NCBI GenBank assembly: GCA_029378245.1
Contig: JARKIF010000018.1
Coordinates: forward strand, 1-64,000
Source: Roridomyces roridus
Taxonomy: Eukaryota > Basidiomycota > Agaricomycetes > Agaricales > Mycenaceae
Reading direction: 5' to 3'
DNA: 64,000 bases
Below the pieces are notes generated by a model. The model was not told where the DNA came from. It saw only the letters and a list, made by a program, of their open reading frames with translations, and did not search any database. The translations under genes and the position numbers were made by a program. How positions within the stretch are numbered: position 1 is the first letter of the stretch; every line of letters starts with the position of its first letter. Shown here in pieces: positions 1-9,012 of the stretch.

Positions 1-496
1 CGGAATGTCGAACGAAGGAGGAAGGACGGGCTGTAAAAGGCGTCAATAAAACAAGCGAGGAGACGAAGCGTATTGAGACGCACGCGAGAAGGATCATCGG
101 AAGGAATCATGGGTCGATAGGCAGCCGTGCCTTTCAGGTTCTTGTTGCCAAGACCGGAGACGTCGTTGAGACGGGCAAGCACGTCAAAGCACTGGGCAAA
201 GAACGCCTCGATCTCGGGGATGACTTCCCCTTGCGCGTGATCGCGATAGCGTTTCTAAGAAGGAGTTAGCCGTTTCAAAAAGAGAAAAGAACGAGACGTA
301 CCAAGAACTGAAAATAGTGTTGGGTCTCGCGGACGAGAACAGACAAAGTAACCGGTTCCAACGGACGAGTGGTGTCAAAACGATCGGTGAAGAAGACGAA
401 AGCACGGTCACCACCGTCGCGGATGGGTTTCCACGGGTCCGAGAGGAAGCGAGCCTTGGCCGAGGCAGAGTCGAGAGGTCGAGGCCTCGGAGCCAT
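1..496 (-). CDS. Unknown protein, N-terminal part, cut by the window edge
   Basis: Minus-strand gene running off the left edge. Two exons can be read: an N-terminal one ending at 302, a 47-nt GT-AG intron (301-255, donor GTACGT, acceptor CTTAG), and a second exon from 254 to the edge that stays open in phase 0. The start at 496 begins MAPRPRPLDS; the frame stays open upstream, so an ATG at 685 is an alternative start. The second exon reads charged and helical (RYRDHAQGEVIPEIEAFFAQ). I do not recognise the family and see no catalytic motif. The intron and the protein-like composition support a real gene; function cannot be inferred. Confidence 0.55.
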
Positions 497-685
497 AAGT
501 CGGTACGGACTTGGTGGGACCGCCACGTAGTCGAGAATGAGAGGAGGCGTGGTGGAGATACGAGTCGAAGACGAGTAACCAGAAGAGCCTGCCAGGCGAA
601 TGCGGGAAGACGACAAGCAGAGTAGAGGAAAAGAAAACGAGAAGGGCGAAAGTCTTGATGAGTCGACTCTTAAAAAGGGGCTCAT

Positions 686-2785
686 GGAAGGAGATTCCTG
701 GGAAAAGATCAGGAATAGACTTGCAATAGAAATGACTCGAGACCAGGACCCTGAGTTGAAAAGAAGCCAAGACAACCGGGCAGCCGGTACGGCGCTAAAA
801 TTGAATGGCTGGGAAAAACAAGTATAGATAGCACGAACCTCGAGGACTATGGTCTCGCTGGTTCGTGGGTGGTCTACCAGCACGATACAAGCACGGAACG
901 AATAGAATAACGAAGAAGACGCGTGTCTTCAATAGTTGGAGCGAAAATCGCGAGAGGGGCGCGTGAGACTCCGGTGAGAAAAAAAAAATTAGCGGAAAAT
1001 CCAGCACAGCCTTTTCAGTTAAGGGTGGATCAAAGATCCGCGGAAGCTACCTCGTGGAGCACGGGAGCTATCGGTGAATGAACGAAGACAATTTGGGCTC
1101 AAAATAAAACAATTGAAACAGACGTTCGAGGGGGCTATCAGTCCTCGAACCTCTAAATCGATGAATTATGATCGCGCATGTTCACGACCGGGGACGGTCG
1201 AGATTTAGTGAAGGGGAGATGATACGACTGCGTATTTCGCACGCGTGAAATCTGGCTAATTAGCTGTTTTGGTGCGCACACCAATGCCTCTGTCAGGTGA
1301 TATACAATAAGGGATAGGACCGAGCTCCGTGTCGCTATTCGTGTATTAATGAGACAAGTACAAGTCGTCAGTACACTACGCTTGGCTATTCGTTCAAGTG
1401 GTCGGTTGTAGTGACTCCAATAGGCGGTTCGCGGGGACTACTACTTGTGGAGATACCATACCCAAGGAGATATACCAAGCCCAGGTGTATTCAGAAATGA
1501 GCTAGACTAGCTATAGAGCAAAGACGAAGGTTGCGCGGACGCGCAGTACTATCATGACAAGGTTCGCGGAGTACCTCGCGGACCGGTATAAGTCTATATA
1601 TATGTATACAAACAGAGTGGCTCGCGTAGGCGAGTTGGAGGAAATACTACCATTCGTTCCGGTATTGCAGAGACACCCAGAAAAGAGATGACAAGTGGGC
1701 GAGTCGAACTCGCGCAGGCAGACTAGTATGATCGAGAACTGATCCGAGTACGATCATGATCATGAAAAGCGGCGGAGTCGCGGCAGACGATCAGAGCGAT
1801 GATCGCGTCTGACAGAATATGCCAGGAGTAAGCTCTGGATGACGAAGATGGCGGACCGAGGTTATTTATGGACCTGGGTCGAGGGCTGTAGTCATAATGG
1901 GAGCTGGCTCAGCAAGAGAGTGTAATGAAACGACGGAATCAAATTACCAGGCCAATCGGCTCGAATGCCAAGGCGGCATGACCACCGATCAGACGGGCCA
2001 AGCAGCGACATAAGCAGCAGTACCACGCGAAGCGGGTCGAGGGGATGTAATATAGGTGACAGGACACCTAGGATTATAGGGAAAGTACGGAAATAGGGAT
2101 GGCAGGCGCGTAATAGTAGTTATATCATCAGACCAGTAGGGAGTAGTATATAAGGCCTGTAGATCCCGCCCTTGCAGCATTGCATTGTACGCCTTCTTGC
2201 CTAGACATTGGGTCGAAGCTTGATCTGTGGTTATAGTGCAGTCTTGTGACTTCCGCGGAGATTTGTTGTATCATTTCTCTTAGCTTAGACGCAATATCAA
2301 AGGCACCCGAGCTCTGGTTCAACTTGGGTCAGCTATAGTAACATACTTAAGGGGTAGTGGGTTGCCCTCTGTGCTATAGTTCCTCTTCGTGTTGTATCGA
2401 AGTTGTATTGGTGTTTGGATATTGTGTGTTTCGGTCAATAAAATATAAAACCTTTTAACATCGTAACCTCGTGTTCGTTGTGAGCAGTCTACAAACCAGT
2501 CAAGAGATTCCTCTTAGTTCAAAGACATTGAACTTGGTGTGAAACCTCGAGAGTCAACCTACAAGCTTCTGAGAACCAAACCGCGGAGTATCAGTCTTAT
2601 CTGTATACTTCAGACGACCCCGAACTCAACCGTTAGGTGTCAGCGTGCTAGTCAAGGAATTGTGTGTGTGTTGTGTGTGTTGTGTGGTTAGTGTGTTGTG
2701 GAGTTGTATCGCTTCGCGGTCTACTTCTAGGACATTACCTACTCGAGCAATCTACTATACACTAGTGCGCGTGACGCTGCGTATC
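686..2785. other. Intergenic sequence, no gene seen
   Basis: No long open frame with coding character on either strand. A GT-rich simple repeat (TGTGTGTTGTG type) lies at about 2663-2700 and an AT-rich, TATA-like stretch at about 2438-2455. The right boundary is the point where homology to the retroelement LTR starts. Confidence 0.5.
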
Positions 2786-3014
2786 AACGGACTTATGCGG
2801 CTATGTGGATATAAGCTGATTAAGTCCGCACGGAATGATCAAGTGGATATCCTGATGAATACCAAGTCCGGGGGAAACGCTCAGATACCTTCATCGCGTG
2901 AAAACCCGAATACCCGGATAGAACCGAGGAGCGCGTGATGCGCTTCGACGTCGGGAGGCATCCCGACGTGACCGGAGTTGAGTACCGGAGTTGGCGTTGG
3001 AACGGGACATAACA
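2786..3014 (-). repeat. Truncated 3' LTR
   Basis: Near-identical to the U3 part of the 5' LTR (11582-12074 without the MITE). On the element's strand it begins TGTTATGTCCCGTTCC, directly after the polypurine tract. Similarity stops abruptly at 2786, so the TATA box, R and U5 found in the other LTR are missing. The right LTR has extra copies of a GAGTACCGGAGTT unit that is single here. Confidence 0.85.
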
Positions 3015-3030
3015 GTATCCCCCTCTTAGG
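3015..3030 (-). other. Polypurine tract of the retrotransposon
   Basis: On the minus strand a purine run (AAGAGGGGGA) lies three nucleotides before the TGTTA start of the 3' LTR, the expected place for plus-strand DNA priming in LTR retroelements. Confidence 0.75.
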
Positions 3031-3160
3031 CTCTTGCCCTCAAGAGCCCAAGAGAACGGTAGAAATGATTGCCGGTAGCCGAATGAATTGCCGGAACCGA
3101 ACAAAGAAAGTTTGGCGAAGTTTGTTCCGGATCGATTTTCTCTCTTTGACTCATACCACC

Positions 3161-5044
3161 ATGTCGACCCACTCGCGCCACTCCCTGCCCCCTCATCGCG
3201 ACGACGAAGACAAGGACAAGAAAAACCAAGCCCCGACCTCGGACCCAGAGGACGACGACGAGGTCTCGCCGGAGGCCATTGCGAAGCTGGAGGAGGCGCT
3301 GGCCAAGGCGAAGGAAAAGGCAGCGAAGGCGAAGGAGGCGAAGAGGGCCAAGGAGGAGAGGTTGGCGGCTGAGAGAGAGGCGGAGGAACGAAGGAAGGCG
3401 GAGTTGGCGATGGAGACTGAGAGACGCGAGCGTCTCGTGAATGAAGTGGCGCAGAGGCGCGACCTCAATCAAGAGCTCTGGGAGGAAGCCGAAGGACTCA
3501 CTCTGGAACGACACGCCCCTCGCCACCAACACAGGGGGGAAGGCATCTTTTCCGCACCGCGGAAATACTTTATTTACGCAACATTTCCGCAGTATTTCCG
3601 CAACATTTCCGCCAGCTCCGAAAATAGGTGATAAAAATCAAAATCTGCCAATTTAGCAGAGAATCTCATGATTATGTAATGAAATCAACACATTTCCGCC
3701 ATGCGGAAATGTTGCGGAAATACTGCGGAAATACAAAATTCCCGCTGTGCGGAAAAGTGAGGTCCCCCCCTGTGCAACCCCCTAACCCCCGCGACCTCAT
3801 GACCCAGGGTACTGCCAAGGTCCCCCTCCACTTCCTCATCGACCTCGCCTACTACGCCAAGATTGGCCGGGATTACGTCATCCACGAGGATGAAGATCGT
3901 CAGCCCTCGACGCCTGGAGAGGACGATTACGCGGGGATCGAGTGGGATGAAGAGGAGGAGAAGGTTGAGGAAGTAGTGGAACCGGAGCCGGAGCCGGAGG
4001 TGGGTGTCGTCGATGAAGACGAAGATGACGCGAAGCCGTTGTCGCGGAGGAAGGAGCCGAGGAAGGGTAAGGGGAAGGCTCGCGCGAAGACGCCGGAGGT
4101 TGTGGATTCCGTCGCTGGAGACGACGAGGAGAACGAAGGTGAGTGCTTTTCCTTCATTTTTGATTTTACTCATCTTCTCTTTTAGCTTGTGACAACTGTC
4201 GGCGTCTTGGAGCGGCCTGCGTCAACTCCGGCGGAGCCAAAGCTCGGGCCTGCGATTTGTGCCGGCAGAAGCGGATCGCGTGCAGAAGGACGGATGGACC
4301 ACCACCACCACCTCCCAAGCGTGGGAAAAAACAAAACGTCACCATCCGAAAACCCCGCACCTCTCCCTTCGTTCCCTCCACTCTCGTCTCTGTCACGCCC
4401 AAACGTGGGCGTGCTCAATCGTCCTCCATCTCGGTCTCGCCTCCCCCCGTGCCTGTCAAGAGGCCTCGTCTTGCTCGCCGAGTCGTTGAAGATGACAACG
4501 ACTTGATGGATTTCGGCGACGAGCCGAAGGACGTCGTTCCCGCGCCTCCCGTTGACCCTCGCCCCGTAACTCCGGATCGTGTCTCAGACGATTGGGACAA
4601 CGACCATGGGAATTCGATGTACGAGGAAGCCGAGGATGCGGATGCCAGAGAGGCTCGGAGGCAGGCGGAGCAGGATCGACGCCAACGCGTCTTTGAGGAA
4701 GAGCTGGAGGCGTGGAAGGCGAGGCAGGGAGGAGAGGAGTTGAATGGAGAAGAAGACGAAGAGGAGTGGACTGGGATCCAGTTGGACGCCGAGGCGGAGG
4801 AGCCTGAGGGGTCCGGAATGGAGTTGGAGGATGGAGAAATTGAGCATGTATGGTCGACATGAACGTCGATCCGGAGGAGGATGAGGTGAAGGGACCGGAG
4901 GGGGCTAAGGAGCCCTTGTTCTTGCCGGGGGATGACGACGAGAAGTCGGAGGAAGAAATGATTCCACCGGTGGAGACCGAGCCCGAGATCGCGTCGAGTC
5001 CGGATACGGCGAAGAATGGTGACGACGAATTGGCGGAGGATTGA
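3161..5044 (+). pseudogene. Antisense spliced ORF of the retroelement with a Zn2Cys6 cluster, disrupted
   Basis: Plus-strand gene lying wholly inside the minus-strand retroelement, between the pol stop (5187) and the polypurine tract. The ATG at 3161 sits in ACCACCATG context. The N-terminus is a charged Lys/Glu/Ala coiled coil (about residues 45-115), then comes an acidic region, then after a 47-nt intron (4139-4185, GTGAGT...TTTAG) a cysteine cluster C-x2-C-x6-C-x10-C-x2-C-x6-C followed by Pro/Arg/Ser-rich and long acidic stretches. That spacing is the fungal Zn(II)2Cys6 pattern, so DNA binding is a reasonable inference. Two breaks: the MITE at 3530-3774 interrupts exon 1 with stops, and the frame shifts at about 4850 (stop at 4862 against the acidic tail open to 5044). 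It is convergent with pol, 143 bp apart. Confidence 0.75.
3530..3774. mobile_element. MITE, CACAG-ended, 3-bp target duplication CAA
   Basis: 245-bp non-coding element with imperfect inverted ends CACAGGGGGG...CCCCCCTGTG and a direct CAA duplication at 3527-3529 and 3775-3777. The interior repeats GCGGAAAT and its complement many times near both ends. Inserted in exon 1 of the antisense ORF. A second copy is at 11778-12011. Three-base duplications and CAC.. termini resemble CACTA/CMC non-autonomous elements; the superfamily is inferred, not proven. Confidence 0.85.
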
Positions 5045-5186
5045 CATTGTAGATAGTCGCCGGATTCGTTAAAAAACGAACGTTTGTATAAGTAGAGGCA
5101 AAATGTAAATAGATTTTGATGAACGAACGTTTACCCGGCCGAGGTATTGAACCTGAAGTTGGAAAGGCTCGGCCGGGGTTTGACAA

Positions 5187-8100
5187 TTAGGTTTGTAACG
5201 GGCCAGGCTTGTCGGGATATCGGCGATGGAAGTCTTCCAACGCCTCACCTGCCTGTATGTCGTCTGCTCCAACCCATGTGAATTGTTCATCCGTGTTCTC
5301 GTAGCCCATCCATTCGACCAAGTACCGGAGTTTAATCCGGTACCTCTGGTCGAGCTTGGAGTCAACGATTTGTTTGACCTCGAAATGCTCTTCGCCGTCG
5401 ACCTCTACCGGAGGTGGTGGAGGGATTTCTCGACCGGGGAAGGGATTCCGGAAGTGGGGTTCGAGTTGAGAAACATGGAAAACTGGGTGAACCTGGGACA
5501 GATTTTTTGGAAGTCGCACCTGGAACGAGGCAGCGCTAGGTTTTCCAATAACCTCGTACGGACCGATGTGCGTCTCCGAGAACTTCGGAGTTGGACGCTT
5601 GGTCTTGATGTACTTGGTGGAAATGAACACCTCATCGCCGACTTTGATGTCCGGATGTTGAATGCGTTTCCGGTCCGCCGTTTCCTTGTAAGTACTTTGT
5701 GCAGACCGGATTTGGTCCCGGAGGAACTCGTGGAGTTCGTTGAGATTGACCACGAAGTCGCGAGCGTATGTGTTGGCGACGTTGAGTTCTGGATGGACGG
5801 ACAGGAGGGGATCGTGGCCTTTATTCACGAAGAACGGAGTAATGCCTGTGGAGGCATTAGGAGCGTTGTTCAACGAGAATTCGGCAAGAGGAAGGAGTGT
5901 ATCCCAATCATCCTGTTGGTAAGAGCAGTAAATGCGGATGTACTGCTCGACCGTCTGGTTCATCCGTTCCGTTTGACCATCAGCTTCCGGATGGTAACCC
6001 GAAGTATAATGGATCTTCATGTCGAGGAGTTCGCCCAAAGAACGAAAGAAGGAAGATATGAATTCGGAACCCCGGTCACAAGTGACGTGTGCCGGAACTC
6101 CGTGTTTGGAGAAAACGTGAATGAGGAACATCCGGGCGAGTGTCGGAGAGTCGATGTGAACGTCGCAGGGAATGAGGATAACCTGCTTCGAAGCACGATC
6201 AACGATCACAAGAATACAATCGTACTCGCCGGAGGCCGGAAGTTGCTCGATGAAGTCCATGGATATCGAATGCCATGGACGAAGAGGGTTTCAGGAGACC
6301 GTAAGGACGGTGCCTGGGCTTCTTGTTCCTTGCACACGTGACGCAGGACTTGACATAGTCTTTGACGAAGTCGCGACAATTTGGCCAAGTGAATTCCTTC
6401 CGGATCAAAGCCAGCGTCCTGTTCTGTCCGAAGTGACCAGCAAGAATATGATCATGCTTAAACTGGCAAACACGTACACGGAGCTCCGGTGAAGAACCGG
6501 AGCATGAGGGAACATAGATTCGTCCGTCTAAGCGGAGTAAGCCAGCCTCGTCTGTCGTCCAGCGAGGGTTGGTGCCGGTTTTAGCGAGTTCCAGACCCGC
6601 AAGGGCGTGAGGATCGTCGGAGAGATGAGTCCGGATGTCGGAGTAGAGCTTCTCGACGTCCAAAATGACCGATGACCGGAGTACGATTTCTTCAAGAAAT
6701 GTCGCCCGGAGTGACGCGGAGAGGTGTTCGGAGGCGAAAATTGGCCGAAAATTTTGCGGATTGGCCTGAACATAATCCCTATCCCCCTCTTTAGCATAGA
6801 CGTCCCATCGTCTAGTTAACGCGTCAGGTTTTCCCCCAAGCCGTCCAGGACGGAACTGGATGAGCATATTAAACGCGGAGAGTTTCTCCGACCAGCGAAC
6901 CTGTCGACGAGTAAGCGTCTTTGTGGTAGCAAAATACTCCAGGTTCTTGTGGTCGGTGTCAACATCCACTGTAAGAGGAGCTCCTTCGAGGTATTGGCGC
7001 CAATGCTCGAAAGCGTCGAAGATGGCGAGGAGTTCCTTGTCGTGGGTGTCGTAGTTGAGCTCCGCGTTCTGCAGAGTCCGGCTCCGGAATGCGAGGGGAT
7101 GGATGTCGCCGTCGTCTCCTTGAATTGATAGGATGGAGGCGATGGCGTAGTCCGAAGCGTCCATTTCGACCGTAAGTTGACGGCCGGGAACCCAGTGATG
7201 GAGAACCGGAGCTTCGGTGAAAGCCCTCTTGAGCGTCTCAAACGCGTCTTGGCAGGTGGAGGTCCAGTCCCACTTCAAGCCCTTACGCGTGAGGCGTGTC
7301 AGGGTGACCGTGATACCGGAGTAATTCCAGATGAATCTACGGTAGAAGTTGCAAAAGCCAAGGAATGACTGAACGTCCTTAACTTTGCGTGGGACCGGCC
7401 ATTCCATTATCGCCGCAATCTTCTCCTCGGCCATCCGGAATCCATCCGGAGAGAGAATATAGCCGAGGTACTCGCACGTTGTTACACCGAACTCGCATTT
7501 GGGGGGTTTGCAGTACAAACCGGAGGCCCGGAGGCGCCGGAGTACTTCCCGTACGTGCGCTGTGTGCTGAGTTTCGTCTCCGGAGTAAACCAGAATGTCA
7601 TCCAAATAGACAACGACGTAAACGTCAAGCAAGTCCGCGAACAGGCTATTCAGGAAGCGCTGAAAAGCCGCCGGAGCGTTGGATAAACCCTCCGGTACGA
7701 CTCTGAAGTTGAAAGAGCCGTAGCGAGTCCGAAATGCAGTTTTGGACTCATCGTCCTCAGCAACTCAGAGAAGATGGTAAGCGTGCCGAAGATCAAGTTT
7801 GGTATAGATACGCGCCTTTCCCGGAGCATCCAAGAGGTCAGCAATCAACGGAAGAGGATAGCGATCCTTCTTCGTGATGCGGTTGAGACCTCTGTAATCG
7901 ACACAGAGTCGGAGCGAACCATCCTTCTTCTTGGCGAAAAGAATAGGAGCTCCATGATTCGACCGGGACGGGTAGATAAACCCGGAGCGAATATTCTTGT
8001 CGATGAACTCGCGGAGTGCAGCGAGCTCGGATTGCGATAGGGAGTAGACGTGCCCGACCGGAGGGACTTCGCCGTCGATCGTTTCGATCTTGAGATCGTA

Positions 8101-9008
8101 TTCGCGGTGAGGAGGAAGGTTGTACGCTTCCTGCTCTGAAAATACGTCAGCGAAGTCATGGTACTCCGAAGGAATTTTAGACAGGTCCGGATCCTCTAGG
8201 GAACCGGACTTGGCTGTAACTTCTTCCTTTGGTTGAGCCTGCATCGTAAACTGCTGGACGTCCTTGTCCTTGAGGATAGAACGGTAAGCTGCAGCAGAGA
8301 CCAGAGAGATTTTTGGTGGAGTAATGAATGGACGAGGCTCGGTGGCCTCGGAGTGTTGCTCTGAAGGAGCTGGGGTCGATGGCGACGATGTCGGAGTCGG
8401 GACCGGAGTTGGGGTCCCAGAACCGGAGGAGAGAGACTCGACCGGAGTTGGTGTCGACACAAGATTCCCATTAGATGTGGTCCGGAAAGCGATACTAGCA
8501 TTCTTCCAGTCAATCAACGGATTGTAGCGGTGAAGCCAGTTGTATCCGAGGACCATGTCGCAGGGAGGATCAAGACGGGTGACATAGAATTCCATTAAAT
8601 GGACGTCGCCGGAAGGAAACCGGATGAGCAGCCGGATCTGACGGTTAATGATCGAGGACGAGCCATCCAAATACCGCACCTTGACCGGAGGTACAGAATA
8701 AGGGAGATAACCCTTTTCGTCACAGAACCTGTCTGAGACGAAACAATGCGATGAACCGGAGTCCACGAGCGCATTAATATGGGAGTTGAATCCCTCGGCA
8801 AGTTGCCTCGATACATCGGACGAGCCTAGGGTTACGCCTAGTTCACGCTCGTCCAGAGATACATAGTCCGCGCGCAGTAGAGATAGAAAAAGTAAAACGT
8901 AAAGGGCATTAGATGAAAGAGAGGAAGCGTTGAGTCGTACCTCGGGAAGATCCCCGCCGTCAACGCAGTCCGGACTGGGGATTGAGGCGTCCGGACTGCG
9001 GCCTAATT
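5187..9008 (-). pseudogene. pol: pol polyprotein (PR-RT-RNaseH-INT-chromodomain), broken
   Basis: Frame -1 relative to gag, entered by the frameshift signal at the gag stop. Order: retropepsin motif LVDSGSSHCF (about 8775-8745), RT with DLRHAYH and the catalytic YLDD (about 7610-7595), RNase H (EMDASDY, DTDHKNLEYF), integrase zinc motif (HFG..C..C near 6400), integrase core with D, D and E (VTCDRGSEF; HPEADGQTERMN), and a C-terminal chromodomain (YLVEWMGYENTDEQFTW). Lesions: an in-frame TGA at 7767-7765 in RT where relatives have Arg, fitting a CGA-to-TGA transition, and a frameshift at about 6285 just before the integrase core. The chromodomain would direct integration to heterochromatin in active relatives. 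Confidence 0.92.
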
Positions 9009-9012
9009 TTTT
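8950..9012 (-). promoter_or_regulatory. -1 ribosomal frameshift signal at the gag/pol junction
   Basis: On the minus strand the heptamer A AAA AAT (9012-9006) lies in gag-frame register immediately before the gag TAG stop (9005-9003). After a 5-nt spacer (TAGGC) comes a perfect 12-bp stem, CGCAGTCCGGAC (9000-8989) with GTCCGGACTGCG (8975-8964). Its 13-nt loop contains ATCCCC (8982-8977), complementary to GGGGAT at 8955-8950, which gives an H-type pseudoknot with a 6-bp second stem. Slipping back one base leads exactly into the pol frame. Confidence 0.85.

Noticed and set aside
1690..1740. Possible tRNA on the minus strand (GAGTTCGACTC box B-like)
   Set aside because: The T-arm loop is too short and no matching acceptor or anticodon arm is found upstream.
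2438..2460. TATA-like stretch as promoter of a plus-strand gene before the retroelement
   Set aside because: No ORF follows before the truncated LTR, so no gene can be tied to it.
5226..6341. 371-codon plus-strand ORF opposite the integrase
   Set aside because: It is the antisense shadow of integrase and chromodomain; its codon pattern follows the pol frame and no domain is visible.
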